Shown: positions 35,301 to 47,700 of the stretch, piece by piece
Numbering within the stretch: the stretch's first letter is position 1
Layout: each line of letters begins with the position of its first letter
DNA from: Phoebastria nigripes
Lineage: Eukaryota > Chordata > Aves > Procellariiformes > Diomedeidae
Direction of reading: 5' to 3'
DNA length: 64,000 nt
NCBI GenBank assembly: GCA_035582835.1
Contig: JAYKAV010002766.1
Location: 1,163,689 to 1,227,688, forward strand
Position numbers and translations under genes: made by a program
The notes under the pieces: model-generated
Databases searched by the model: none
What the model saw: the letters and a program-made list of their open reading frames with translations, nothing else
What the model was told of the DNA's origin: nothing

Positions 35301-38300
35301 TGCAGATGTTGGATCTCAACAGCTTGAGAAGTCACCTTGAAAGGGGAACTTTCCAGGACACCAACCTTGGAAGAATGCATCTTGGTTTAATGGGGATTTG
35401 GGTGCAAAACCGTGGCTAGTTTTGGCCATACTGATCCATCCCTCTGTAAAAGAAATTCTAACCCCTTTCAGCCTGCGTGGTAGGGCAGATGGCACAGCAC
35501 ACAGGTCAGTAATGTCCTCTAGATGCAGGACAGGGCCCGGGTAGCCCAGCTGTCCTTTGCTCACCGCGTCAGGTCGTTGCTGCTCATTGCAGTCGGCTGT
35601 GGAAGGCTGCTCTGAGCCTGCCGGGGTGGAAATTCCCTGTGGGGTTCCCCTTTCTGTTTTTGCAGGACAGCATCAGCAGCAGCCGGCGATGGTGGAAGTG
35701 ATACCACCCTGGAGACCGAGTGCTCCTGGCTCTGCTCCAGGGCACGTGGCACTCGGGGGCACCTCATATACCCACAGTGACAAACGTGGTGTGGCTGTGA
35801 CCCCCTTTTCCATGGGGGTCAGTCCCCACTGAGGCTGGGCTTGGAGGAGGGGGTTGCTTGCAGGAGAGATGTGATGGTAAAGGTGGGCAAGGCTAGTTCA
35901 GAGAGCCAAGGTGGACCAGGTTTTGTTATCTTGGTAGGACTCTCCAGTGTCTGGGAAGTTGGCTGCTAGTGCAATCCAGTCTATGATCCTTCTGGTTGAA
36001 ATATTAACTTTCAGAGCATGAAATGTTTATTAATCAGGCAGCAGTATTTGGGCACGCAGCCATGCGAGGCAGTAGCTCCGAGATGCAAGAACTGCCGTTC
36101 TCTTTTTTTGGCAAACTGTCAGGATCCTCAGTTCCTTTTGATGACCATGCAGAGGGAAGAAGGGGGCAATTGGATTACGAAGGTCTCTGTGGGAGGGTTG
36201 TGCTGCGATGGATTTTTGGTGTAGGGATGGACCCTGGGAGATCACTGAAGTTTAGCCTTCTGCACTTCAGCCCCTCTCTTTTTCTCCTGCGAGGTTGTGG
36301 ATTAGCCTGGTGTAGGCAGGGGAAGGTGGATCTGGTGGCCCTGTAACAGTCTACTGTTCATTCCCAGCCCTCTTTGGAGCTGCTGAAAACGTCCCCGAGC
36401 AGCAGCCATCGTTTCAGGTCACGACTGAGGTTTGTGAACTGAGACACACAGAGCAAAGCCTGCGGTCTCGCCTCGAGTGATCTCCCAGCCGGGCGACTCT
36501 CCAACAAAGACCTGTGCTTGGAGGCTGTGACGGCTGCAGCAAATCACCGGAGGAGTCTGCAGGCAGCCCGTGACCTCTGCCCGCTGCTCCCGTCCCTCTG
36601 AATTAGCAGGGCCTCGTTAGCACTGCCGCTGTGCCGGCGGCTGAACCTGTGCCGCCCTGGCACTCCCCTCCAGCTGGCAGCAGCTTTGTGCCGCTGGGTC
36701 CTTATCGCTGTGCCGGCGCGATGCTGGGCAAGTGTGCTGGGGCTGCTGGACTCTCCAAGCACCATTACATACCGAATGGGCTGGTGAGTCAAGCTAAGGG
36801 CTTTTCTTCTTGCTCCTGCAGCTCCACAGCAGCGTAGGAGTCAAAAAGGGGATTTCTCTGCTGACTGATATCTCACCCAGGCTCTGAAAGCGAGCTCTGC
36901 CTCTCCGTTTATTGCCGATAATAAAGATGTGGTGAGCCGAGTGGTTTCAGTGCAGCCTGCCCTGCCCTTGTCCTCTGTCTTCTGCAGGGAAAATGGGTAT
37001 AAAATGCTGATTTGGAGTCCAGCTCTGCAGCCCTGCCTCATGGCAAGGGGTACCCAGGCTCGACGGGGATCTCTGTGAGCGCTGGGCAAGGGGAGAAGGA
37101 GTTGCTGCCACCCAGACCTTCATCAACGAGGGCGTCTGCATCACCTCGGATGCTGGCTGGTGTAGCAGGCGGTGCAGAGGGGAGTTGCTTCACTTATTTC
37201 AGCTGTCTGGCAGTGGGGAAGCACTCCCCATGGGGGATCGGTGACACTGCCCAGGGTGTGCCAAATTTGCTGGCAGCGCTCCTGCAGTCAGTCTTGTGCA
37301 CCCTGGCCCATGGGTAGGTGACCTTTGTTTTATTTATAATCACAGCCCCGTAATTCCCCACGTAGCAGATGAGCAGCAGTCCTGTCCTGAAGTGCAGTGC
37401 CTCGGCTCACTATAAATAGATTAGACCTTAATCCTAAAAAGATAAAGCAGCGTTGCTACTTGGGCAGATTAAGTGATGTCGGAGGGAATTTTCCAGCCTG
37501 TGGAGTGGGAGGATGGAGGCAGCGAGCATCGCTGCTTCACAGCAGTCCCACAGCCGGGTTGTCACATAAAGCCTTTAATCCTGACCCAGAGCATCCACCC
37601 TCTGCGTTTTGCTCTTTTAAGTGTAATTATGATACCTGGTGCTCTGAGAGGCCAGGATACACCCCGGCGGGGCTCACGTACCCAGTGGCGGGATGTGCCC
37701 AGCAGCCAGCGGCGTGGGGGACACGGCTCTGCCGTCACGTGCAGTGATGCTTGTGGGTGGTGGATATGCTGACCTGGAAAGATATGAAAGGATGCGTATC
37801 CACAGCAGATAAAAGTCTGCCTTGTGTTTGCCACAGGCTGCAGCTGCCTCTAAATGCTGTTACACAATGTGAGGTTTCCTTTGGTGCAGAATTTGACTTT
37901 AACAACCTTATAATTTAGCAGAGGGATGATTCTTCTGTTTCCTGTGCCTTTTTCCCGAGCTGTCATCATCCTGGGAGTGCCGTGCTGCCTTTAAAGACAG
38001 ATTTGAGTTAAACGCAGGTTGGCCCATTCGTTAGGCACGGGGTTCTGCTGGGGCCAAGGATGAGGAATGAAATGGTTAAGTAAGCTGGCATAGGCAGGAA
38101 TTAAAATAATGACAAACATGTCTTGGTTAGCCAGGTGATTGTCTAAGTCCTCTGTTTTCAGCAAGTGCACATATTAAATAGCCGCCTTGTGCAACAGCGA
38201 GGTCCCTTTGTACCGCTAATGAGAAGGCGGTGTCCTTTACATGGTGAGCTGGTTGTCTGCACCTCGAGTTTTGAGAATGATTTCAGGCAGAGAATTATTT

Positions 38301-39590
38301 CCTTCTGTTGTCCACATTGATACGAACAGGAGAGAGGTTTGGGGAAGGCAAAGAATAATTTTTAATTGGATGCCGAGACTCAAACGTGCCTTCAGTAGGA
38401 GATCTGAAGAGCACCTTGGCCCTGTGCTCCTGCTCAGAGGATGCTCAGTGCTCCTGCATCCCTCTCGTTATTGGAAAAGAGGGGCTGAGGTCGTCNGGGC
38501 CAGTCTCTTGTAACGTGGTAAGGATGAGGAGAGGAGGGGGGAGGCATCTTCTGAGGAAGCTTCGGTGTCTGTCCATCGGCAGCGGCTCTCTGAAGAAGAA
38601 AGTTGGATTAAGGGCACGAGCTCTGCCAGGGATGGTGCGGAGAAGGTAACGCGGCTCGTGGGTGAGAATCATGGGGGATGTGCTGATGTTTGCCATGAGC
38701 TGGGTGCAATTACTGGGCAAAGTCTCATGTCTGATGCCACTTTCCTTAAACGTGCAGGCAGTGAAACCCTTGTTTTGGATGTGATTGCTGTGCTGTCAGA
38801 GAGAGCTGCTTTGGAACAAGCTGTTCTGAAACACAACAAACCTACTCGTCGTGTTTTCTCTGGGGAGTCGGCTCGCTCCACGAGGAAGTTATTGTACCTT
38901 AAACTCCCCTGGAGCCTCCGTCTACCTCTTCTTGGAGGATGAGGCAAAACTCCTGCTCCGTCTGTGCCATGTCCCCCTCCCTGGGAGCTGAAAGCGTGGT
39001 CCCTCGCTGGGGATCCCATTTAGGTGGGATCTCAAGGGTCGGGTAAGCCAATACAGCCCNAACCGCTCATTGCACTGGGTACCCTCGGGGATGGTCTTAT
39101 TGCTGCAGAACATCCTTTCCCAGAGCTGGACAGACATGTCCAGCATGTCCCTGCTCCGGTGAGCGAAGGGCTGGGAATGTCCGCACCAGGCAGCGAGCTG
39201 GGAGCGGGGCTCGGGGGGTTTGCGTTGCACCCCGGTTCGCTCTGCAGCAAGGTCCTCCCTCCGAGCGCTGCCTGCGGGCAGACGGCGGCCGGGAGCCTGG
39301 TGCNGTGGGACGGAGCTGCTCAGATATTTGGCATTAATGAGGTTTCAGCTCTACTGCAGTGGGGGAATACAGACTGAAGCCGACCTCTGCTCCTGAGGCT
39401 CGGGGGAGACGGGATTCAGGTCAAGGAGCTAGAGAGGAGGGGTTTTCCCACGTGTGAGGTTTTTCCCTTGCGTCTCTTGTTTAGAGGGGCTGGAAAAAGT
39501 CTCCCGGCAGCTTGGGTTAAGAGCATTTCACTTTCCAGTGTTTGTTTCTGGTCTGAGAAATGTGAAGCATGTGCCCCAGCCCGCAAGAAG
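32321..39590. other. Intergenic, no gene recognised
   Basis: Apart from the SINE-like fragment at 33015, I see only mixed-composition sequence with short, mutually overlapping open frames. The longest, 155 codons at 34585-35052 on the + strand, has no motif I recognise and overlaps two open frames on the other strand. Extra exons of an unseen gene or lncRNA cannot be excluded from sequence alone. Confidence 0.5.
33015..33115 (+). repeat. Possible MIR/tRNA-derived SINE head
   Basis: GTAGCCGAGAGCATCGGGC, then GTGGATTCAAGTCCC, then CACTCACTTCTGTCGCCCTT resemble in order the tRNA-like head and start of the core of MIR. The B-box-like GATTCAAGTCCC is the best part. It does not fold as an intact tRNA (the A and C at the end of the T stem do not pair), so it is not called as one. 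Confidence 0.35.
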
Positions 39591-39595
39591 GCCAC

Positions 39596-39750
39596 TTCAT
39601 AAATGTTAGAAGTAAATAATAGAGATTAATAGCAATAACAGTCTCGGTATCATGTTGCATACATAGGCCTTGAGTAAATCTGAAGGTTATCAAATAAATA
39701 ATAATGATAATCTTGTGTATTTTTGCTCCTTTGGCTTTAAAAGCCAGTTT
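39596..39750. promoter_or_regulatory. AT-rich candidate conserved element
   Basis: An AT-rich island between GC-rich flanks with AGAGATTAATAGCAATAAC, GGTTATCAAATAAATAATAA and TGATAATC. The TTATC and GATAA cores are GATA-type and ATTAA cores are homeodomain-type. No open frame of note crosses it. Function is inferred from texture only. Confidence 0.35.
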
Positions 39751-42700
39751 TAAAAAGGTTTTCTAAAGCAGGCTTTACCCCGCAGATGCAGTCAAGAGGC
39801 TGCGTTCTCTCCAAGGCTGCCTGGGATTATTTGGAGAGCGTGGGGCCAGCCGAAGCCGAGGTATCTCTTCAAAGGCTCTTGCTTTCTGTGCTGAGGAGCT
39901 CCTTGGCGAGGGGGCAGTGATGGGAGTGGAGGAGGTGGCTGGTGCTCCCCGTAATACCCAGGGATGTGACTGGTGGTTAATGCATGGCCGAGGTTTTTGG
40001 TGGCTGCAGAGCCCGGAGGGGTGCTGACATGAATTTGCAGCATCTGTTGGCAAAACCAACTTTGCACATCAATGGTGCCCATCAGGGACTAATCCTGCCC
40101 CTGTTCCCAAGCCCTGGCTAAAAAATCCATTTACTGTTGTGATTCTGTTTGGGGCAGTGAAGGGCTTTTAGCATCGGCTGGGAAAAGGAAGGGTGATGTC
40201 GCCTGAGTTATTGGAAAGGGCTTGTACTTTTGGTTTTGGTCTTCCCAAGCAGCCAGTGATTCCTGCCACAGCCCACAATGACTGAAGATTGCTGCTCATC
40301 CACAGCAGTGGTGCCTTATTTTTAGCTGTGGTCAGCCTCAAGTCACAGCTGAGCTGCAGTGACATGTTTGCATGCAAAATTAGCTACATCTGCTCATTTA
40401 GAGTGATTTATACAATTAGCATTGGTGTGTCACTCAAGAAGGAAAACAATATTCCCCGTCCGGAGTGATGGGCTCTTCCGATACAGCAGGAGAAACCCTG
40501 AAAATAGCAGCAGTGCTTGAAGCTGTGGCTGCAGCTTTGGGCACAGGGGATGTGTCTGCCTGCCTGGGACAGGCAGGGTACCCAGCGTGGGTGGGGGGCC
40601 GTGCGGGCACAGCATCCCCTCCCGTGGACACCGTGCAGCTGGGATGGCAGGACCACGCTCCACAAGGCAGCAGGTCGTATTCCCCTGGTACTGGGGCCGC
40701 TGTCCCCAGGCCAAAAGCATGACTTTAGCTGCTATCCATCTCATTTGCTAAAAAAAAATGTTATCCTGGTCAGAGAACACAAGCTAATGCCATATGTCTG
40801 TTTAATAGGACATGGACGGGTCGTCCCCACTTGTTACTGCAAATGCCCTTTACAGGGAGCAAACAGCAAGAGAGCAAAGAGGACTGATGTGTTTTTACCT
40901 TCTCCCGGTGATCCAGGCTGGCTCTTTGGGCCACTGAGCCCGTGCCTTTGCCAGGCTCNTGGGGGATAAAGGCTCAGCCCTGGGGTCGGGTGTTTGCTTG
41001 TGAGGGGCTTTGCACGAGCTTGAGACAGCAGGAATAACGTGCAGGGCTTGGAGCCCATCGCGGGTGGGTGGCCAGGTACCGATCGCAAGGTGAGGTGGGG
41101 AGCAGGATGCTTTCTGGTCACTCGGCTTTTTGCAGCAGCTAAAAAAGTAACTATTGACTGTTTCCCCAGGAGGGCAGGAAAATACCCTGCATTAACCAGG
41201 TGCAGTCTGTGGCCTTGCTGCGAAGGTACCTTATGTACCCGTTTGGAAACAACAGACTGCTGAGAAGAAGGGATTTAAATTTTAATTACACCTGGCACAG
41301 GGGCGCAGGTTGAAGTTTGGGGCTTTTAATAGAGATTTTTTCGATGATGGTTTTAGTGCAGGGACACCAGATAGAGGTGGATTTGCTGACTTGTGGAATG
41401 CGATACAGCCCTGAAGGTTTTAACTCTGTCACTGAGCACAAAGCACTTTCCTGGCGGTTCTCCCACCTGGGCGCTGGTTTTTGTTAAAATCTTGGCGTGG
41501 GTGGAAAAAAACCCAGATCTTCCCAGCACTGGGCACTGCTGCTCAGCATTGGCAGTGCCGGAGTTTCTCAGAAATACCTGCCAGGCTCTCAAGGGCTTTG
41601 GGAAAGGTCAACCTGAGCCCACAGGGCTTTACCTGATAGCTGCCGTGACGGAAACCCCGGGCGTGAATCCTTGTGGGGTTTGCAGGGCTGTGCCTTGACC
41701 TGTGTGCGTAGGCAGGCTGGCTGCACGCCGCGGGTCTTGCATGGTTGTGAAGTCTTCAAAATAGCTGGTTTTGGAAGAGAACTCCAGGACCGCTCTGCCT
41801 GTCTAATGCTGTGAGCTTTACACATCCCGGGGCATCCCTGCTGCCGGGAGAGCCAAGGANCAGAGCCAAGGGGGAGCGGGAGCACGTGGGGCGATGGTGC
41901 CCACCCACATCAGAGGCTGCGGGGCAGGACACGCATCGTGGGGCTCGGGCACTCGGTGCCCTGATGAACCACCCGTGGGAAATTCCCTTCCTCTCCCCAG
42001 TTCTGCGCGGAGTTTCCCAGTNGCTCCCTTCGCTCTCCCCGCACCCAGGCTCTTGGGGCACCGTAGCACAAGGTGCTGGGTGCTCTGGGTGGCCACCCAA
42101 AGGCCGTGCCAGCGCTGGGGGATTGCAGGGCAGGATGCCCGGGCTGCCCAGGACTGCATTCCCCGTTTCTAACCAGTGTTCGAGCTCCAAACACATGCGA
42201 CACTTGCTGCCGGTGCTGGGCTGGCCTCTCCCTGGTGTCATCCCGGACCAAGCACTGTCACCTCCAGCTCCTCTGCCGCAGACCTGCATCTCGCAGGAGC
42301 AGCGAAGCCGCATCNCCCGCCTGCATACATGCATCCACCCTGCTGGGACGCACTCATGCTGTCTGCACGGGCACCCTCCCAGCAAGCCCTGTCCCACCCC
42401 CCAAAGAGACTTTCCCGCTGCCTTTCGTGATGCATCTGGCAGCCTTTTATTGCTCCTGCAGAGGAGGTGAATTTGTGTCTGCACAAGGTGTTTCCTGGAA
42501 TTGCCTTGGAGATTTTCTGCTGTAACCGTTGAATTTAGAGCTGGGCTGCGTGTGGGGAGCGGGGAGGTGAGAGGTGGATCCCACTCTGGCAGCGGCAGGG
42601 CTTCATCTCCTTCCCGCGGGCGCCCAGCTGCCTTTGAACACGTTGGGGAAATTCTGCGCCTCTGAATTTATCTCATTTCCTTGTACAGGATCCAGATGGC

Positions 42701-43880
42701 ACGGGGCTCCCTGTCCTGTCGTAGTAAACACAGCAGGCAGCCTGCCGGTGCTGGAAATGCTCTGGCCAGGCGTTCAGTGCTTCTCGGCCGCAGTCCTTGG
42801 CGTGTTGGTCCTGGTCTCCTTTGCTTTTTGCCTCTTTGGGGGCTGCAGCGGTGACCCCGTGGCCGGGCTGCTCTGAGCAGCCAGGGTCCTGGCACCCGCA
42901 GCCCACCGGCCGGTGGGGACTGGCACTCGGTCCCGCTTGTGTGCGTGGTATTGCTGGTGCTGCTGGCAGAGGGCTTTGCAGCATGGGTGAGGTTTTCCCA
43001 GCAGCCAAGGGGAGCAGGGCACAGGAGCACCCAGTGCTGTCTTGTTTGGTCGTGGGTCCTGCTTTTTGACCATGAAATGAGGAATTTGGAGAGAAACTTG
43101 CAGCCTCAGGGAGGGTTTGGCAGGGTCTGGTCCCCAGGGTCCAGAGCCCCTCTTTGGCCCGTTTCCCCAGCAGTACCCGTTTACCTAGCTGGCTGTCCAC
43201 ACGCTGCTGGGACACTGTCACCTTTAGCATCACCCAACCAAGCAAAGGTGCTGGGGTCTGTGTGCCTGCCACGCGCAGGCAGGCTGCCCATGAGCTGACC
43301 TCTCCCCAGCATCCCCCATGGCTGGCGGGGAGGCAAAGCTGGGAGTCAGCAGCTCCCTGTTCAGCGGAGGCTGGGAGTGATGGGGAGAGCTGCCTCCAAG
43401 TCCTGGGGGGAAAGCACTGGGGGCCCCCAAGGAGGATGTGGCTATCAGCACCTGGGACGGGTGGCCCCATGTCACCAGCCCTGGGAACGGCAGCATTTTG
43501 CTGCCCTCTAGTGAGGTCTGGCAGCCGGGCTCCCTTTGGGGTCCCCACAGCACCCACACCTCCCTTTGGGGTCCCCAGGGCAGGGCACGTCCCTGNGGGA
43601 TGATGGCACTTTGTGGTGGGAGCTGCTGTCCCTGGGTGGCTGCTCCATGTCCCGCTGCAGGACGAGTCACCAGCTTAAAACTAATTGACCCCCAAAGCAG
43701 CTGGGCTTGTCTCCCCCTTCCCACGGCCTCGTGGGACCCCACCTTGTCTCCCTGCTGTGCTCTGGGCTGCAGGGTGCTGTCACCAAGGTGTCAGCCCCGG
43801 CCACCCCTTTCCTTTGGAACCTGCTCTTTGCCAAGCGGCGAGGAGACATTTCCCCTGACTTCTGCCCGGGCAGCTGTTGC
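39751..43880. other. GC-rich intergenic, no gene recognised
   Basis: Long open frames occur on both strands at the same places (for example 41756-42484 minus and 41811-42470 plus; 42673-43557 minus), as expected when stop codons are rare in GC-rich DNA. They contain N codons, are rich in Pro, Gly, Cys and Ala, and show no domain. A small AT-rich piece lies near 40370-40440. A CTCF-like motif is at 43500. Confidence 0.55.
43500..43516 (-). promoter_or_regulatory. CTCF-like motif
   Basis: GCTGCCCTCTAGTGAGG matches the reverse complement of the CTCF core (GCCCYCTRSTGG) except for A in place of one G. CTCF sites mark insulators and loop anchors. One motif match in 64 kb is weak evidence. Confidence 0.25.
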
Positions 43881-43884
43881 TGCG

Positions 43885-43985
43885 TGTAAATAATATAAAT
43901 TAATTAAAAGGAAAATCAAAACTAGGCACACTTATAATTAGATAATCCACAAGCCCCTGCTGTAATTAATTACATTAATAGGGCC
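43885..43985. promoter_or_regulatory. AT-rich island with paired homeodomain sites
   Basis: A sharply bounded AT-rich island in GC-rich DNA. It contains AATTAATTAAAAGG, CTTATAATTAGATAATCC and a perfect 12-base palindrome GTAATTAATTAC at 43962-43973. TAATTAATTA is the spaced palindrome favoured by paired-type homeodomain dimers. It is probably an enhancer core; the factor is unknown. Confidence 0.45.
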
Positions 43986-46110
43986 GCCTGCACTGTGAAG
44001 GCTTGCAGGGGATCAGCGACGCGGCGCAGCAGGTCGCGGCGTGGGGTTGGGAGCGGAGGGGCTGCGGGGATGCGTGGTCCAGCCCTGCCTCGGCCGGGCG
44101 TGCTGAGCTCTACGCCCCTGCACTGTGGATGTGGCGAGGACCCCTGTCCCGGGGGCATGGGGGCCNGTGTCCTTAGCCCGTTGCACGGCTGTGCAGATAC
44201 AGCCCTCATCGTGTCTGTCTGGGGATGCTCATCCCCATCCCAATGGATCTCAGCTNGGGGAGGTTTCCCATCCCCAAGGTGTTTTCTCTCCTTGCTTGTG
44301 GTGCCCCAAGCCCAGGCTCACCCCTTACCCCTTGCAGCTGGTNACTGTGCTCCACACCAGCTCTCCTGCATGCACTGGGAGCGGGAGTCCCCCAGCACCA
44401 CCTCTCCTGCCCATCTCCATGGCTGATGTTTGCAGCCAGCCCCAGGGCTCCCAGAGTGCTTCATGAGCTCCCGCAGAGCATCCCTGTGCTGGGGTGCAGA
44501 GCCAGCCGCCGGGCAGGGAGCCAGCCCAGGGCTGACGCAGCAGCAGGGCCATGACGGACAGGCTGAGGCCGTGGGGTCCAGCTGTCCTGGGAGGAGGATT
44601 TCCCTGGCAGCAGCTTCGGGGCGGCAGAGGGCAGCAGCAGGCTTGGCACGGCGGTGCCCGCTGCATGCAGCTGCAGCGGTGCCATGCAGGCTGCGCCTAC
44701 CTGGGGTGCAGAGCCAGCACCCTGCGGTGCAATGGGTTTNGGGTGCTGTGCAGGCTGTGCGACACGGGGCGAGCACCCCAAGATGTGCTGGGTTTCGCGT
44801 TTCCAAAGCCCAGCGTTGGAAGTGGTGCACAGGGGATTTGTGGCAGGTGAATATTTCAACTTAGAGAGCNAAGCACTTCAGGAGTGCATCTGCAGAAAAA
44901 CGGGGGTTAGAGCTTCCCTCTGCTCTCCCCTTGGGGGTCTGATCCATCCCCTTTCTGCTTAAGGAGAGACACGGGCACAGCGGGATGGGCGGGGGGCTGC
45001 GCGGCTGCCAGCCTCTGACGCTGTGCGTGTGCTATGTCTGTGCATGTGTGCAGGGGCCATCCGGGTGCCGAGATGGGGTTTGCAGCCCGGTGCCATGAGG
45101 AGGAGCGTGTTGCACTCCCAGGGAGCCCCCCAGCAAAGGGCCAAGTGGCTTTGGCTGGCAGGTGATGCTGGAGATGCTGCTGGCACCTCCAACACACTCC
45201 CTTGCTGCCCTCCCCTTTCTTTCCTCCTTTTTTCCCTTTTCCCACCTGTGTGGGCAGCAGTGTCCCCAGCTCTGGCAGCAGGGACAGGGATGGGGACAGC
45301 CAGGATGGGGCTTGGGGTCCGCCCCACCAGCCCACCCCCCCACCCTGCTGCTGGTGCTCTGTGGCCGCCTGTGCCAGCTGGGAGAGGACCCGGCACAGGT
45401 TTTTCCTCCTGCTTGACCGTCTTTTATCCTCCGGGCACCTGCGGGGAAGCGCGAGGACAAGGACATCAGATACGTGCAGGTGGTGAAAGCTGAGAGGGGA
45501 AGCCGTTCCCCCGCTCTTGAGCGTGGCTGGGAAGGTCCTGTCCTTCCCGGGGAGGAAAATACATGAGATGCGGATGGCTGTCACCGTCCCTGTCACCTGT
45601 GGGGCTCCTGGGTGGGCTGGGGGATGGAGGTGGCATTTGTGACAGACGCGTGGGATGGCGCTGTCCATGCGGGAAGGATCAGAGCTCTCATGGAAATGGG
45701 ATTCACCAAACAGCATCCTGGTGTGATGGGGAGTTTAATGAGGCAGGGCTGGGTCTGAGGGGAAGATGGAGCTTATTAACAGAGAGATGAATGGAGGCTC
45801 CTTCCACAAGTGCCACAAATCCGGGTGCTAAACAGCCACTGTCAGTCAAGATTAGGGCTGACACTTAGAGGCTGACAGGGGAGAAGATGTTGTTAGGAAA
45901 CCTTGCAGGGCTCGGGGCGTGCAAGTGAGTGAGTTTGTTGTTCGCAGTGATACAAATCCATCACCACCTGGGAAGCTCCTGTTTGTTAATCACAGCGGTG
46001 GCTGCAGCTCTTCCCNAGCACTGGGCTGCTGGGGCTGGGGAGACGCATGCACGGCTCTGCACTGAGCCGGGCTCTGCTCTGCACGGGCAGCGGTACCCAC
46101 GGAGGCATGC
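43986..46110. other. GC-rich intergenic, no gene recognised
   Basis: Overlapping low-complexity frames on both strands and several isolated N. A pyrimidine-rich patch lies at 45195-45246. I see no exon. Confidence 0.5.
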
Positions 46111-46119
46111 ACGGGCACG

Positions 46120-46212
46120 CACAGCATGTGTACACGCCTGTATGGGCATGCACAGCATGTGTACACACCTGTATGGGCATGCACAGCATGTGTACATGCC
46201 TGTATGGGCATG
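46120..46212. repeat. 31-base tandem repeat, three copies
   Basis: Copies at 46120-46150, 46151-46181 and 46182-46212 each start CACAGCATGTGTACA and end CCTGTATGGGCATG, differing only at one or two bases near the middle. A diverged partial copy precedes them. Units contain the palindromes GCATGC and TGTACA and alternate purine and pyrimidine over much of their length. Confidence 0.9.
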
Positions 46213-46539
46213 TCCTCTTCCTGGGGCAGCCCCGGCTGCATCATCCCTTTGCCCATCCGCTCCCCACGTCGGGCTTCCTCCAGGTTTGAAGCTCATCTTG
46301 AACCTAGTAACTGCAAATCCTTCCCTGGGGCTGGGACCTGGCTGGAGCAGCTCTGATCTGAGCGAGGCCCGGCCATAGTCTGAAAAAGCCCTAAATAAAT
46401 GGGGGCATTGGGGGAGCCCAGTGGGGCATCGGCTCGGGGCGGTGGACACCCGCTCCTGCCTCTGTATCTGCTTTCTCTGTGCTTCAAACGATCCTCAGGT
46501 ATTCTGAGAGCTGGGAGCAGAGTAAGCCCTGGGGACATC

Positions 46540-46800
46540 TTGAATTAAAGGGTAATTGTTCCATATTTAAATAAAATAATAAAAATAACCCCCAACAAAC
46601 CTAGCCTTTTGCACCAGCCTGCCAGGAGATTTCAGCACGGGGACTTTATAGTCCAAAACACAATAAAACGGAGCCTAAATTACCTAGCTTTCACTTGAAA
46701 CAATTACAGTTTTTATCTATGGATATTAAGAGATGATTGTTCAGTGTAGTTAAAAAATCTTTTCCTTTTTTTATAATTTAATCTTTATGGACCTAGGGAG
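46540..46800. promoter_or_regulatory. AT-rich candidate conserved element
   Basis: Two AT-rich segments (46545-46600 and 46640-46795) lie between GC-rich flanks. They contain CCATATTTAAATAAAATAAT, GAAACAATTACAG, TTTTTATCTATGGATATTAA and TTTATAATTTAATC. The first resembles a serum-response CArG core (CCATATTTAA). Role is inferred. Confidence 0.4.
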
Positions 46801-47514
46801 AGCGGGTGTGCGGCTGCCCTGCCAGCCTCGCTGGGGGCTGGCGAGGCTCCCGAGCTGGGGCTAAGAGATGGGGAGAAGGGTTTTGGGGAGGTTTGGGGGT
46901 GCATGGCTGCAGTAACGAGCAGCCGGCAGAGAGGCACCGAGGGGCTTGGGCAACGCACGTCCTCGGGGCTGGGAGAGCATCGCTGTCTCCTGCGCCCATG
47001 CCGGGGCTGTGCCCCTGCAGCACGTAAGCTGATGGGCTCCAGCTCCCTGCCGGGTGCCTCCAGAGCTGCTCCTTTCCACTGAAATTTGGGCATTGTTGGA
47101 GGAAGCTGCTCCGGTGCTTGGAGCAGGGTTTGGGCTGGGTGCTGCTGAGCTGTGTTGCCGCACATGAGTGATCCTCAGCTGCTCCAGCGCGGAGGCAGCC
47201 GGCTGGGCTGGGGGCGGCTCCGGGCTGGGTCAGTGCAATCGCTTCTTGCTGAACCAGACAAGGATGGGTCCGGGTTACGCAGCCCTGGGATTCGGGGCTC
47301 TGGGAAGCATCCTTTCACTGACTCTTGATTTAGGGGCATTTGCTCTGCTAGACCTTCCCAGCTCCCCTTGTCACAGGGGGAGAAAAGGGCTGGGATGAAG
47401 TTTTAGGGGTAGGAAGGAGCCTGGCGTGGCCACCCCGGCTGCATCCCTGCCGAGGCCACCCCAGCCTGCCGTGCTGCGCCCGGTGCCCAGGCACCAATGC
47501 CCTGCTGCCGCTGC

Positions 47515-47700
47515 TCTAATCCCAGGTAATTGGATTTACAGAGAGTGCTGTATCCAATTACAGAATCCTAATTAACNGACCAAAGTTACAAGTGCAATGT
47601 GTCTTGCTTTCAGCAATTATGATTAATTTTGCCAGAATACACATGCAGACGTTGATTACAGGATCCGCGGGCAAACAGGAGCTGAATGCTGATAATTGAG
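47515..47700. promoter_or_regulatory. Candidate enhancer with inverted homeodomain sites
   Basis: GTAATTGGAT at 47526-47535 and ATCCAATTAC at 47552-47561 form a perfect 10-base inverted repeat with a 16-base spacer, each arm holding a homeodomain core. Further cores follow: CCTAATTAAC, CAGCAATTATGATTAATTTT and GATAATTG. The island is AT-rich within GC-rich DNA and holds no coding frame. Confidence 0.45.

Noticed and set aside
41756..42484. Opposed open frames of 242 and 219 codons
   Set aside because: They mirror each other across GC-rich DNA, contain N codons and lack any domain.
42673..43557. 294-codon minus-strand frame
   Set aside because: Low-complexity Gly, Pro, Ala and Cys-rich translation, overlapped by several + frames, with no recognisable domain.
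46610..46660. Possible REST/NRSF site around TTTCAGCACGGGGAC
   Set aside because: The left half matches, but the spacing is short by one base and the right half is absent.
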